Positions 16,771 through 26,676 are shown, counted from the stretch's first letter. The stretch is DNA of 64,000 bases from Ructibacterium sp965146665 (GCA_965146665.1 CBCTHE010000007.1:1-64000); one strand, 5' to 3'. Made by a program: numbers and translations. Notes: generated by a model from the letters alone, not told the origin.

Positions 16771-17505
16771 ATGGACTGTGTACTTGAGATCAACAACTTG
16801 AAAAAGCTTTATAAAAACGGCCGGGGCGTGGAGGATGTCACCCTGACCGTCAACCGGGGCGACGTGGTAGGTCTGCTGGGCCCAAATGGGTCGGGAAAGA
16901 CCACGACCATGCGGGCGGTGACCGGCCTGTCCACGCCGGGAGCCGGTACCATCCGGATATTTGGCATTGACGTGCAGGAGGACTTTGAAAAAGCCACCGC
17001 AAAGATGGGGAGCCTGATTGAGATGCCGGCGCTCTATGGCAACCTGACCGCGTCGCAGAACCTGAAAATGGCGGCCCGGTATTATGACAAGGTGGACAAT
17101 GACCGGATCCGGTATATTCTGGAGCTGGTTCGTCTGGACCGGTATCGGAACGACAAAGTTGGCCGGTTTTCCCTGGGTATGAAGCAGCGGCTGGGTCTGG
17201 CTTTGGCCCTGCTGTCCGAGCCTGAACTGGTGGTGCTTGACGAGCCGGCCAACGGCCTGGACATTGAGGGGATCATTCAGGTCCGGGAAATTATCACCAA
17301 GCTGGCGCAGGAGCGCGGCGTGACCTTTTTGGTTTCCAGCCATATCGCCTCCGAACTGGAAAAGACCTGCAACAAGGTGGCGGTTCTGCATGAGGGGAAA
17401 ATGCTGACATTTGAGACCATGGAGAGCGCACTGCGGTTTCAGCCCACGCTGGAGGATTACTTCCTGACTGTGGTTCGCGAAAAGAGAGGGGGCGTTGTTC
17501 TGTGA
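16771..17505 (+). CDS. ABC transporter ATP-binding protein
   Basis: A 244-aa nucleotide-binding subunit with Walker A GPNGSGKTT (residues about 37-45), signature SLGMKQRLG, Walker B ELVVLDEPANGLD and a switch His in VSSHIASEL. The pattern fits BcrA/CcmA-type exporters for peptides or antibiotics. The start ATG at 16,771 has GGAG upstream. It overlaps the permease gene by 4 nt. A histidine kinase and regulator follow, as in lantibiotic or bacitracin stress modules; the substrate is unknown. Confidence 0.93.
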   Translation: MDCVLEINNLKKLYKNGRGVEDVTLTVNRGDVVGLLGPNGSGKTTTMRAVTGLSTPGAGTIRIFGIDVQEDFEKATAKMGSLIEMPALYGNLTASQNLKMAARYYDKVDNDRIRYILELVRLDRYRNDKVGRFSLGMKQRLGLALALLSEPELVVLDEPANGLDIEGIIQVREIITKLAQERGVTFLVSSHIASELEKTCNKVAVLHEGKMLTFETMESALRFQPTLEDYFLTVVREKRGGVVL

Positions 17506-18248
17506 AAAAGTATATAGCGGGTGTGGTCAATGAAAGCCTGAAACTGATCCACCGGAAAAAGTATCTTGTGTTCCTGATTATCGGCATTGCCATGAGCCTG
17601 TTCAACGTTCTGGGCAAAACCCTGGTAAGCAAGGTGAGCAGCGGCGCCCTGAACCTGTCCGGATCCAGCGCGTCCATGGCCATGATCACCCTGTTTGTGG
17701 ACTTCCTGATTCCCCTTGTGGTGATGATGGCGGTCTGCGATCTGTTTGCCACGGAGTTTCAGGAGCTCACCATTAAGGCTTCCCTGCTTCGGCCGGTGAG
17801 CCGGTTTAAGCTCTATTCCGCAAAGATCACGGCGGTCACTCTGCTGGCTCTGGTCTATCTGGTGGTGCTCTTTGTCTCCTCTACCCTTTTGGATGTGCTC
17901 ATTACCGGCAGAACCGGAAATCTGCTCTACTCCTTTGGGGCGTATCTTCTTGACATTGTGCCGCTCTTTGTGGTCATCCTCATGGCAACATTTTTAAATC
18001 AGCTCGGAAAGGGCTCGACATTGGCCATGTTTTTATGTATAATAGTCTATATGCTATTATACATTGCGGGCATCTTTATCCCAAACCTCAGCGGACTGCT
18101 GTTTACCGGCTATATGAAATGGCATTCCCTCTGGCTGGGACATATGCTTCCGCTGGGAGCCATCGCCGCCAAGACCGCGCTTCTTGCCGGCTACGGGCTG
18201 GTATTCTTCAGCGGCGGCTATTACCTGTTCCTGCGCCGTGAAATCTAG
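17502..18248 (+). CDS. ABC-2 type transporter permease
   Basis: A 248-aa membrane protein with six likely helices (for example YLVFLIIGIAMSLFNVLG and LVYLVVLFVSSTLLDVLIT). It starts with GTG overlapping the ATPase stop and is the membrane partner of that ATPase. Substrate unknown; the module resembles BcrB-like self-protection exporters. Confidence 0.9.
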   Translation: MKKYIAGVVNESLKLIHRKKYLVFLIIGIAMSLFNVLGKTLVSKVSSGALNLSGSSASMAMITLFVDFLIPLVVMMAVCDLFATEFQELTIKASLLRPVSRFKLYSAKITAVTLLALVYLVVLFVSSTLLDVLITGRTGNLLYSFGAYLLDIVPLFVVILMATFLNQLGKGSTLAMFLCIIVYMLLYIAGIFIPNLSGLLFTGYMKWHSLWLGHMLPLGAIAAKTALLAGYGLVFFSGGYYLFLRREI

Positions 18249-18285
18249 GCAGGGGGACGGATACCCGCGAGAAAAGAGTGGTGCC

Positions 18286-19395
18286 ATGTCAATCAAACGC
18301 AAGTTCATGATCTGTTCGGTCATCATGCTGGTGATTCCAGTGGTTCTGATTCTGCTGCTTTCTGTGCTTTTACTGGCGGTCTTTGCCCTGCTGAACCCGA
18401 CGGTGGAGCTGTCCCTGGCTGAGGGACTTGAAATCTCCAATCCGGTGGTTATGAAATTCATTGTCATTTGGGCGGCCATGGCCCTTGTGGTGGTCATTGC
18501 CACAGGGATCGCCGTCACGTCCTACCTGTCGCGGAGCATTCTGCGTCCCTTGCAGGAGCTGAATACCGCCATGGAGCATATGAAGAACGGCGACCTGAAC
18601 TATGAGTTCAGTGGATCCAGCGACGCGGAGCTCCAGGAGCTCTGCCGGTCCTTTGAGGAACTGCGGCTCAAGCTCCAGACCACAGTGGCGGCGGATCTGG
18701 CCCATGAGCAGGAACAGCGGATGCTCCTGGCCAATATCTCACACGACATCAAGACGCCCATCACTTCCATCCGCGGATACGTGGAGGGCATTCTGGACGG
18801 GGTGGCCAATACCCCTGAGAAGATGCACCGCTATCTCAAAACCATCCATGCCAAGGCCGGTGCCATTGAGTTAATGGCGGACAATCTGTCCCTCTATTCT
18901 AAGCTGGAGATGAAACGGGTGCTGTACCATATGGAGATCACCGATGTTTTCACCTTTCTGAAAGAGGTAACGGAGGAGTTTGTGCTGGACCTTCAGGACA
19001 ATGACATGAGCCTGTCCTATGACATCCAGGAGGTTGCCAGCCCCGGCAAGCTGGACCGGGAAAAGATGCGCCGGGTGTTCGCAAATCTGATCACCAACGC
19101 CATTAAATACAAAAAGGAGGGCCACGGCAGTCTGTGCATCAGCGGCAAGCGTACGGAACAGGGGGCGCTCATGACCTTTACCGACAAGGGCGCCGGAATT
19201 GCGCAGGAGGATATCGGAAGAGTCTTTGAGGGCTTTTACCGCGGCGATCCGTCCAGAAACAACAAGATTGAGGGGAACGGCCTGGGCCTTTCCATCTGCC
19301 GTCAGATCGTGCAGGATCACGGAGGAAAGATCTGGATTCGGAGTGAAAAGGGCGAGGGAACAGAAGTGATTCTCCTGCTGCCCTGTTTAGGATGA
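18286..19395 (+). CDS. Sensor histidine kinase (HAMP type)
   Basis: A 369-aa kinase with two membrane helices (residues 9-35 and about 55-80), a HAMP linker, a HisKA box (NISHDIKTP, His at about 153) and an HATPase domain with N box FANLITNAIKYK and G boxes GAGIAQEDIG and GNGLGLSICRQ. The extracytoplasmic loop is only about 20 residues, so it may sense the membrane or the adjacent transporter. The start at 18,286 excludes an upstream extension inside the permease gene. Confidence 0.93.
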   Translation: MSIKRKFMICSVIMLVIPVVLILLLSVLLLAVFALLNPTVELSLAEGLEISNPVVMKFIVIWAAMALVVVIATGIAVTSYLSRSILRPLQELNTAMEHMKNGDLNYEFSGSSDAELQELCRSFEELRLKLQTTVAADLAHEQEQRMLLANISHDIKTPITSIRGYVEGILDGVANTPEKMHRYLKTIHAKAGAIELMADNLSLYSKLEMKRVLYHMEITDVFTFLKEVTEEFVLDLQDNDMSLSYDIQEVASPGKLDREKMRRVFANLITNAIKYKKEGHGSLCISGKRTEQGALMTFTDKGAGIAQEDIGRVFEGFYRGDPSRNNKIEGNGLGLSICRQIVQDHGGKIWIRSEKGEGTEVILLLPCLG

Positions 19396-19427
19396 GATGG
19401 ATGTTAGGAAAGAGGAGTTAACTGCAA

Positions 19428-20117
19428 ATGAGAATTTTAATTATTGAGGACGACAGAAGCATTGCCGAGCTGGAGCGGGATTATCTCCAGGTAAACGGCT
19501 ATGAATGCGACATTGCGGCGGACGGCGAGAGCGGTTTGCAGATGGCGCTGGGCGATGACTATGCCCTGGTGATTGTGGACATTATGCTCCCGAAACGGGA
19601 CGGCTTTTCCATTTGCAGTGAACTGCGCCGGGAAAAGGATATTCCGATCATCTTCCTTTCGGCCAAGAATGAGGACATTGACAAGGTCCGCGGACTGGGT
19701 CTGGGGGCCGACGACTATATGACCAAACCTTTTTCGCCGTCTGAGCTGGTGGCGCGGGTCAAAAGCCATATTGCCCGATATGAAAAACTGGTCAGCAAGA
19801 CCGCTGAGAAGAAGTCCAGCGTGATCAATGTGCGGGACCTGAAGATCGACAAGGACGCGCATCGCGTCTATGTGGGCGGCCAGGAGGTTGCCATGCCGGT
19901 CCGGGAGTTTGAGCTTCTGCTGTTTCTGGCGGAGAACCCCAATATTGTGTTCAGCAAGGAGCGGCTGTTCGACCGGCTCTGGGGTATGGACGCCATGGGC
20001 GACGTCTCCACCGTCACCGTGCATATCCAGCGGATCCGGGACAAAATCGAGAAGAATTCCGGAGACCAGAAATATATCGAGACTGTTTGGGGCGCGGGCT
20101 ATCGGTTCCGCGTCTGA
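19428..20117 (+). CDS. OmpR-family response regulator
   Basis: A 229-aa regulator with a receiver domain (phospho-acceptor Asp at about residue 51 in VDIMLPKRDG, Lys in DYMTKPFSPSE) and a winged-helix output domain ending VTVHIQRIRDKIEKN. It is partner of the kinase 32 nt upstream. A strong terminator follows. Confidence 0.95.
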   Translation: MRILIIEDDRSIAELERDYLQVNGYECDIAADGESGLQMALGDDYALVIVDIMLPKRDGFSICSELRREKDIPIIFLSAKNEDIDKVRGLGLGADDYMTKPFSPSELVARVKSHIARYEKLVSKTAEKKSSVINVRDLKIDKDAHRVYVGGQEVAMPVREFELLLFLAENPNIVFSKERLFDRLWGMDAMGDVSTVTVHIQRIRDKIEKNSGDQKYIETVWGAGYRFRV

Positions 20118-20161
20118 TTCGGCGCTTTTGACATAAAGCGTATTGGCATTAAAATAGGAAA

Positions 20162-20188
20162 CCCCGCGGCATCTGCCGCGGGGTTTTT
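20162..20188 (+). terminator. Intrinsic terminator after the two-component operon
   Basis: A perfect 10-bp stem CCCCGCGGCA/TGCCGCGGGG with a 2-nt central gap, followed by TTTTT. Confidence 0.9.
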
Positions 20189-20573
20189 GACGTATGGAAA
20201 AAGCTGATACGGAAAGCATACGGTTTACTTTGCCGGAGACAAGTTTGCAGGGAGCCTCAGACTCCCTTTTTGATTCCAAACGAACAGGTTAAATTGTATG
20301 GCATCGCCCCTGCGCGGTCTTTGCGGCGGGGGTATCGGCGAATTTCCGGGCTTTCTGCGGGGAAATAAGGGGGGCGGGAGAAAAGCGCCGGAGATTTTCC
20401 GGGGAAACTGTAAAACCCTGTGTTATTGAACTGGGAAAGGTCAAAGGATGAAAAAAATAGAAAAAATTAGAAAAAGCGCGGATGGCAAAGCTGAAATATG
20501 TCAAAGTGACGTAGATGGGATAAAATACCATTACATTTTGTAAAAAAATCTTAAAAATTTTTTTAAAAAAGGC

Positions 20574-20602
20574 TTGCAATATCAATACAAATAGATTAGA
20601 AT
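20574..20602 (+). promoter_or_regulatory. Sigma-A promoter of the dcw cluster
   Basis: TTGCAA at 20,574-20,579, 17-bp spacer, TAGAAT at 20,597-20,602, after an A/T-rich stretch. The predicted start of transcription is near 20,609, just before the MraZ boxes. Confidence 0.75.
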
Positions 20603-20610
20603 ATAAAAGA

Positions 20611-20650
20611 AGTGGCGCGAAGTGGATGAAAGTGTATCGAAATGGATGAA
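20611..20650 (+). promoter_or_regulatory. MraZ operator: four 10-bp-spaced boxes
   Basis: Four direct repeats in register: AGTGGCGCGA, AGTGGATGAA, AGTGTATCGA, AATGGATGAA. Known MraZ sites are short G/T-rich boxes repeated every 10 bp in front of mraZ. The position just downstream of the -10 implies autorepression of the cluster. Confidence 0.8.
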
Positions 20651-20718
20651 GGATCTGCTGCGCGGCCCAAATGTGGCACGTATGTGTCCGTAGAAGGGTA
20701 CAGAGAGGAGGCGGCAAA

Positions 20719-21144
20719 ATGCTCATTGGTGAATATAATCAGAATATAGACGCCAAAGGCCGTGTGAATGTCCCGGCAAAATTTCGGGATGATCTGGGCG
20801 AGTCTTTTGTCATCTCCAAAGGTCTGGATAACTGTGTGTACATCTATCCCAAGGAGGAGTGGAAAAGGTTTGAGCAGGAGCTCTGCTCGGTTCAGCCCAC
20901 CCAGCGCAGAATGCTGCACCGGTTCTTTTTCAGCGGCGCGGAGGAATGCGGAATCGACAGTCAGGGGCGGGTTGTCATACCGCCCAAAATCCGGGAATAC
21001 GCCGGCCTGAGCAAGGAGATTGTGGTGATTGGCGTGTCGGATAAAGTCGAAATTTGGGACCGCGGCAAATGGGAAGCCTATATGGACAATCCTGCGTTTG
21101 ACGCGGAGGAAATCGCAAAGGTGATGGAAGATCTCGGGATCTAG
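20719..21144 (+). CDS. mraZ: Transcriptional regulator MraZ
   Basis: A 141-aa protein with two SpoVT/AbrB-like halves (YNQNIDAKGRVNVPAKFRDD and CGIDSQGRVVIPPKIREYA). MraZ assembles as a ring and binds repeats upstream of its own gene to control the division cluster. The start ATG at 20,719 has GAGGAGG upstream. It is the first gene of the cluster, 26 nt from rsmH. Confidence 0.96.
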   Translation: MLIGEYNQNIDAKGRVNVPAKFRDDLGESFVISKGLDNCVYIYPKEEWKRFEQELCSVQPTQRRMLHRFFFSGAEECGIDSQGRVVIPPKIREYAGLSKEIVVIGVSDKVEIWDRGKWEAYMDNPAFDAEEIAKVMEDLGI

Positions 21145-21170
21145 GATATCGTGTGCCAAGGAGGCGGAGC

Positions 21171-22106
21171 ATGGCGTTTCATCATATTTCAGTTTTGCTT
21201 CACGAGAGTATAGAACTGCTCCGGGTGGATCCGGAGGGGATCTATGTTGACGGCACCCTCGGCGGCGGCGGACACGCGGCGCTGATCTGCGGTATGCTGG
21301 GTGAGACCGGGACGCTGGTTGGCATTGACCGGGACCGCGCGGCTCTCTGCGCGGCGGAAGAGCGGCTCACACCGTTCCTATGCCAAAAACATTTGTGTCA
21401 TCAAAACTTTTTTCAGGTCAAGACGGTTTTGCGGGATTTGCAGATTGCGGAAATTGACGGGGCGATTTTGGATCTTGGCGTTTCATCCCCACAGCTTGAT
21501 GAAGGAGAGAGAGGGTTCAGCTATCGTCAGGAGGCGCGGCTGGACATGAGAATGAACCGGGAGGCGGCGCTTGACGCCTACTGTGTTGTCAATACATATG
21601 AAGAAAAACGGCTGGCGGATCTCATTTTCCGGTATGGAGAGGAACGCTACAGCCGGCGGATCGCGGCCGCCATCGCGGCGGAGCGGGCGGTCCGGCCCAT
21701 TGAGACCACCACACAGCTGGCGGATGTGGTCCGGCGGGCATTCCCCGCGGCCGCCAGATATGGGGACAAGCATCCGGCCAAGCGGACCTTTCAGGCGATC
21801 CGCATAGAGGTGAACGGGGAGCTGGACGGGCTGGAGCAGGCCCTGCGGGATTTTGCGGAGGTTTTAAAGCCGGGCGCGAGGCTGGCGGTGATTACCTTTC
21901 ATTCCCTGGAGGACCGGATTGTAAAAAACACCTTTGCCGACCTGGCAAAGGGTTGTGTCTGCCCCAAGGATTTTCCGGTCTGTGTCTGCGGCAGGAAGCC
22001 GGCGGCAAGGCTGGTGACCCGCAAGCCCGTTGTGGCGGGCGGGGCGGAACTGGAGGAGAATAACCGCGCCCACAGCGCAAAGCTGCGGGTGATTGAAAAA
22101 ATATAG
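21171..22106 (+). CDS. rsmH: 16S rRNA (cytosine1402-N4)-methyltransferase RsmH
   Basis: A 312-aa SAM-dependent methyltransferase with GTLGGGGH motif at residues 26-33 and ILDLGVSSPQLD, both diagnostic for RsmH (MraW). It modifies C1402 in the ribosomal P site. AAGGAGG precedes the ATG at 21,171. It is in its usual place after mraZ. Confidence 0.97.
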   Translation: MAFHHISVLLHESIELLRVDPEGIYVDGTLGGGGHAALICGMLGETGTLVGIDRDRAALCAAEERLTPFLCQKHLCHQNFFQVKTVLRDLQIAEIDGAILDLGVSSPQLDEGERGFSYRQEARLDMRMNREAALDAYCVVNTYEEKRLADLIFRYGEERYSRRIAAAIAAERAVRPIETTTQLADVVRRAFPAAARYGDKHPAKRTFQAIRIEVNGELDGLEQALRDFAEVLKPGARLAVITFHSLEDRIVKNTFADLAKGCVCPKDFPVCVCGRKPAARLVTRKPVVAGGAELEENNRAHSAKLRVIEKI

Positions 22107-22111
22107 AGAGG

Positions 22112-22753
22112 ATGACGGCTGTGTCTACAACCACCACACAGAGACGTACCAGTACAGCCCGCAGAGGGGCGCCTGTGTCCAGAGCTCAGGGCCAGTACAG
22201 CGGCTGCAGTCAGCCGCGTTCCGCGGCGGCCAGGGCCTATGAGTATCCTGCGGTCTACCCGGAACACAAGACACGGCCTGCCGCGCCGGCACGGCCCCGG
22301 CCCCGCACAGGGGAACGGAAGCCAAAAACCGCGCAGGTGAGAAAGGGAAAAGCAAAGACCGCGGTGCGCTCTGCAGACCGGGTGAATATGTTTCGGATTT
22401 TCATGAAAATCGGCGGGGTGTTCCTGCTTTGTTTCCTGATGATTTACCGGTACGCGGTGATTCTGGAGACCAATGACGAGATTAAAAAGCTGAGTGAGGA
22501 GTGCGCGGCCATTGAGGCGGCCAACCAGTCGATCCAGTCGAAAATTGACCGCGGGCTGGAGCTCGGCGCGCTGGAGGAGTATGCCACGACCCAGCTTGGC
22601 ATGATACGGCCGGACAGCTCACAGATATTCTATATAGACATGCGGCTTGGAGACACGGCACAGACTGCCGGGAATGAGGGAGAGGAAGCGGAAAACCATG
22701 CGCTTCAGGGGACACCCGGCGCGCTGGTTCATGCAATCCAGGTTTTAAAGTAA
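22112..22753 (+). CDS. ftsL: FtsL/FtsB-like division protein
   Basis: A 213-aa protein with a long basic, Ala/Arg/Pro-rich cytoplasmic N-terminus (1-90), one membrane helix (about 98-116, GGVFLLCFLMIYRYAVIL) and a coiled coil (EIKKLSEECAAIEAANQSIQ) followed by a short acidic tail. Position between rsmH and the transpeptidase and this topology match FtsL, though the N-terminus is much longer than usual. The start may instead be GTG at 22,121, which has better ribosome-site spacing. Confidence 0.8.
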   Translation: MTAVSTTTTQRRTSTARRGAPVSRAQGQYSGCSQPRSAAARAYEYPAVYPEHKTRPAAPARPRPRTGERKPKTAQVRKGKAKTAVRSADRVNMFRIFMKIGGVFLLCFLMIYRYAVILETNDEIKKLSEECAAIEAANQSIQSKIDRGLELGALEEYATTQLGMIRPDSSQIFYIDMRLGDTAQTAGNEGEEAENHALQGTPGALVHAIQVLK

Positions 22754-22941
22754 CGGGATGATGAATATACTCCAAATAGGACACGGAAACCAGCGTGGCG
22801 TTTGGGGAATTGCGATAGCGGGGATTTCTCAAGAGGAAGCTCCGCTATTTTCGCTATATGGGAGACCGGACAGAGCAAAAGGCGGCGCAAAAGTCCCACA
22901 ATGCGATTTGCCGGATTTCTCACGATCATGGAGGTAGAAAA
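22754..22941 (+). other. 188-nt spacer with a hairpin inside the dcw cluster
   Basis: A region around 22,815-22,852 can fold (TAGCGG ... CCGCTA) with no U-tract. No ORF with a ribosome site other than the next gene. It may hold processing or internal regulation. Confidence 0.35.
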
Positions 22942-25173
22942 ATGGTTAAAAAAAGTCGGATGCAGCAAAATAAGAGGATTATGGTGATCCTGGCTGCCTT
23001 TATCGTTTGTTTTGTCCTGCTCATTGGCAGGACCGCATGGCTTCAGATTGTACAGGGGGAAAAGCTCTCCCGGGATGCGCTCCAGCAGCAGACCAGCGAC
23101 AATACAGTCAGCGCGAAGCGCGGTAAGATCTATGACCGAAATTATAAGGTTCTGGCGAGTAATTCCTCGGTGGAGACCATCAGCATCACGCCGGCGGATC
23201 TGCGGGCCAGCATAGAGAAAAATCAGCTCACACCGGCCCGGGTGGCGGAGGAGATCGCCGGCCGGCTTGGAATGGACGCGAAGGGCATTGAGGCCAAGAT
23301 CAACAAGCAGAGCAGTTTTGAGTACATCAAGAAGAAGGTGGATAAGGATACCGCGGATGCTGTGCGCGGCTATGTCACCGACAATAAGCTCAGCGGTATC
23401 AGTTTTGTGGAGGACGTAAAGCGTTTTTATCCATACAACAATCTCGCCTCTCATGTGGTCGGCTTTGTGGGGAGCGATAATCAGGGACTTGAGGGGATTG
23501 AGAGCGTCTATGACGAGGAGCTCAGCGGCGTCCCCGGCCGTGTGGTGACCACCCAGCAGACAACCGGACTGGATTCCGGCACCAACTATGAGAATTATAT
23601 TGAAGCACAGGACGGAAGCAGTGTGGTGCTGACCATAGACGAGGTGATTCAGGGCTATGTGGAGAAGCATCTGGAGAACGCCCGGGTGGCCAATAAGCTG
23701 GAGCAGGGCGCGGCGGCCATTGTGATGGACGTCAAGACCGGCGACATTCTGGCCATGAGCTCCAAACCGGACTATGACCTCAATGAGCCCTTTGCCATCA
23801 CAGACGCAATCCGTGAAAAATACAGCGGGATCGACGAGGAATTAAAACGGCTGGAAGGTACAGAATATACAGAGAAGTTCAATGAAGTGATCCAGACGGT
23901 CCGCCGGAACAAGGCGGTGGTGGATTCCTATGAGCCCGGCTCCACCTTCAAGGCCATGGTGGCCTCTCTGGGATTGGAGACCGGCGCGGTCACCCTGGAG
24001 GACAGCTTTACCTGCACAGGCGTGCAGAAGGTGCTGACCGAGAGCATCCACTGCGCCAACCGGAACGGGCACGGAACCCAGAAGTTTGCGGAGGCGGTCA
24101 GGAACTCCTGTAACCCGGCCTTCATTCAGATCGGTCAAAAAATTGGAAAAGAACCGTTCCTGAAGGGACTTCGTGCCTTTGGATTCTTTGAAGAAACCGG
24201 GATTGAACTGCCGGGTGAGACTGCCGGAATGGGATTTGGCCTGAATAATTTTACGGATGTTGACCTGGCGACCTCTTCCTTTGGACAGTCTGTGACCGTG
24301 ACGCCTCTGCAGATGATTACGGCGGTCAGCGCGGTGGCCAACGGCGGCAAGCTGTATAAGCCGCATCTGGTCAAGGAGATCATCAACTCCGATAACATTG
24401 TTGTGGAAAAGAACGAGCCGGAACTGGTGCGGCAGGTAATCTCGGAAGAAACCAGCGAGACCATGTGCGGCATTCTGGAGTCCGTAGTTTCGGAAGGCGG
24501 CGGAAAAAACGCCTATCTGGCCGGCTACCGAATTGCCGGAAAGACCGGTACTTCAGAGAAGATTCCCCGCGGCAACGGAAAGTATATTGCGTCCTTCCTG
24601 TCCTTCGCTCCGGCGGACGATCCCCAGGTGGCGTGCCTGGTCATTCTGGACCAGCCGCCTGTGGGTATGCCCTATTACGGCGGCACCATCGCCGCGCCTG
24701 TGGTGAAAAACATCATGGAGGAGACCCTGCAGTATCTGGGCGTGGAGCCCCGTTACAATGAAAGCGAAAAGGAATTCGTGGATATTGAGGTGCCGGACCT
24801 GTCCGGCAAATCCCAGGCGGACGCTTCCAAAATCCTGACCGAGGCGGGCTTCAAGATCCGGGTCAAGGGGGAGGGGGACGTGATCACGGATCAGATTCCC
24901 AAGGCCCATACCCGCTTGGCGGCAGGTTCCACAGTCGTGGCCTATATGAATGACACCAAGGCGGAACGGAACATTGCAGTGCCCAAGGTGGTGGGGGAGA
25001 GCGCGGCGAACGCGGCGGCGCTCCTGACCAGCGAGGGACTCAACGCCCGCATCCGCGGTGTGCCCGGAGAGGGGAGCGCGGTTTGCTCCTCCCAGTCCCC
25101 GGAGGCGGGAACCATTGTGGAGCCGGGAACAGTCGTCACCATCGACTTTAAATACCAGGGAGCAAATGATTAA
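22942..25173 (+). CDS. Penicillin-binding transpeptidase with PASTA domains (FtsI/SpoVD type)
   Basis: A 743-aa class B PBP for septal or spore cortex peptidoglycan. One N-terminal membrane helix (about 12-32), a dimerisation domain, then the transpeptidase: Ser nucleophile in GSTFK, SCN motif in NSCNPAF, KTGT in AGKTGTSEK. Two PASTA repeats occupy the last 140 residues (IEVPDLSGKSQADASKILTE and VPKVVGESAANAAALL). GGAGG precedes the ATG. From sequence alone it is not safe to choose between the vegetative division enzyme and SpoVD; two PASTA domains favour the PBP2B/FtsI role. Confidence 0.93.
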   Translation: MVKKSRMQQNKRIMVILAAFIVCFVLLIGRTAWLQIVQGEKLSRDALQQQTSDNTVSAKRGKIYDRNYKVLASNSSVETISITPADLRASIEKNQLTPARVAEEIAGRLGMDAKGIEAKINKQSSFEYIKKKVDKDTADAVRGYVTDNKLSGISFVEDVKRFYPYNNLASHVVGFVGSDNQGLEGIESVYDEELSGVPGRVVTTQQTTGLDSGTNYENYIEAQDGSSVVLTIDEVIQGYVEKHLENARVANKLEQGAAAIVMDVKTGDILAMSSKPDYDLNEPFAITDAIREKYSGIDEELKRLEGTEYTEKFNEVIQTVRRNKAVVDSYEPGSTFKAMVASLGLETGAVTLEDSFTCTGVQKVLTESIHCANRNGHGTQKFAEAVRNSCNPAFIQIGQKIGKEPFLKGLRAFGFFEETGIELPGETAGMGFGLNNFTDVDLATSSFGQSVTVTPLQMITAVSAVANGGKLYKPHLVKEIINSDNIVVEKNEPELVRQVISEETSETMCGILESVVSEGGGKNAYLAGYRIAGKTGTSEKIPRGNGKYIASFLSFAPADDPQVACLVILDQPPVGMPYYGGTIAAPVVKNIMEETLQYLGVEPRYNESEKEFVDIEVPDLSGKSQADASKILTEAGFKIRVKGEGDVITDQIPKAHTRLAAGSTVVAYMNDTKAERNIAVPKVVGESAANAAALLTSEGLNARIRGVPGEGSAVCSSQSPEAGTIVEPGTVVTIDFKYQGAND

Positions 25174-25185
25174 GGAGGCAGAAAA

Positions 25186-26640
25186 ATGAACCTTTCTGAA
25201 TTACTGAAGGATATAGAGGTCAAGCAGGCTGTGGGCAGTACTCAGCTGGGCATTACCGGTATTGCCTTTGACTCCAGAGCGGTGAAGCCGGGAAATCTGT
25301 TCGTGTGCATCAGCGGCTTCCAGAAAGACGGGCATAAATTTGCGCCCGCCGCCATTGAGAAGGGCGCGGCGGCCATTGTTGCGGAACGGGATCTGAGCGA
25401 GCTGGGCGTGACCTGTGTGGTGGTGGAAAATGCCAGGCGGGCGCTCGCACTGCTGTCCGCCGCCTTTTACGGCCATCCTGACAGAAGGTTCTGTCTGATT
25501 GGCATCACGGGAACCAATGGAAAGACCACCACCACCTATCTGGTCAAATCCGTCCTGGAGGCCATGGGGAAACGGGTGGGTCTGATCGGGACCAATCAGA
25601 ATATGATCGGGACGGAGATTATCCCCTCCAAGCATACTACGCCGGACTCGCTGGAGCTTATGCGGCTTTTTGCAAAAATGGCGGATAAGGGCGTGGACTA
25701 TGTGGTGATGGAGGTATCCTCCCACTCCCTGGCTTTGGACCGGGTGACGGCCTGCACCTTTGACGTGGGCGCGTTTACCAACATCACCCAGGATCATTTA
25801 GATTTTCACAGGACCATGGAGGAATATCTGGCGGCCAAGGGAATTCTGTTCCAGATTTCCAAAGCCGGCGCGGTGAATGCGGACGACGCGGGCGCGGATT
25901 ACCTGATCTCCCATGCCAAATGCGAAAGGATGCTCACCTATGGGATGGAGCGGGAATGTGATATGCGCGCGTCCCAGGTGGAACTGAAGGAAAACGGAGT
26001 TTTCTTCACCCTGACCTATGACGGTAAAACTTATGACGTTGAATTGGGCATACCCGGAAAGTTTTCTGTATATAATGCAATGACGGCGCTGTCCTGTCTG
26101 GCCGCCGCGGGAATCCCCATGGAGAAGGCCGTGGCCTGCCTCAGGGTGGCCCGGGGCGTCAAGGGCCGGATTGAGGTGGTCGAGACGGGCCGGGATTTCA
26201 GCGTTATCATCGACTATGCCCATACGCCGGACGGCCTCTATAATGTAATCCAGACCATCCGCGGTTTTGCCAAAGGCCGGATCATCACGGTGTTCGGCTG
26301 CGGCGGGGACCGGGATAAGACCAAGCGGCCGAAGATGGGAAAGATCGCCTCCGCTATGTCGGATTTTTCCGTGCTGACCAGCGACAACCCCAGAACCGAG
26401 GACCCCGAGGCCATCATTGAGGATGTGCTGGCCGGCGTCAAGGAGGGCGGCGGAGAATACATCGTCATTCCGAACCGGTTTGAGGCCATAGAATATGCTC
26501 TTGACCACGGGAAAAAAGATGATATAATATTACTTGCCGGCAAGGGGCATGAGACCTACCAGATTCTGGCGGACCGCACCATTTCCTTTGACGAACGTGA
26601 GATCGTGCGCAAGCTTTTGGACGCGCCCTCCGGCGACTGA
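25186..26640 (+). CDS. murE: UDP-MurNAc-L-Ala-D-Glu:meso-diaminopimelate ligase MurE
   Basis: A 484-aa Mur ligase adding the third residue of the stem peptide. ATP-binding GITGTNGKTTTT at about residues 106-117. The substrate-selecting motif is DNPRTEDP; DNPR is the form of meso-DAP enzymes rather than lysine enzymes, so the wall is predicted to be DAP type. AAGGAGG precedes the ATG. Confidence 0.97.
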   Translation: MNLSELLKDIEVKQAVGSTQLGITGIAFDSRAVKPGNLFVCISGFQKDGHKFAPAAIEKGAAAIVAERDLSELGVTCVVVENARRALALLSAAFYGHPDRRFCLIGITGTNGKTTTTYLVKSVLEAMGKRVGLIGTNQNMIGTEIIPSKHTTPDSLELMRLFAKMADKGVDYVVMEVSSHSLALDRVTACTFDVGAFTNITQDHLDFHRTMEEYLAAKGILFQISKAGAVNADDAGADYLISHAKCERMLTYGMERECDMRASQVELKENGVFFTLTYDGKTYDVELGIPGKFSVYNAMTALSCLAAAGIPMEKAVACLRVARGVKGRIEVVETGRDFSVIIDYAHTPDGLYNVIQTIRGFAKGRIITVFGCGGDRDKTKRPKMGKIASAMSDFSVLTSDNPRTEDPEAIIEDVLAGVKEGGGEYIVIPNRFEAIEYALDHGKKDDIILLAGKGHETYQILADRTISFDEREIVRKLLDAPSGD

Positions 26641-26676
26641 TTGAAAATCGAAAGATAATTGCAGAGGTGATTGATT

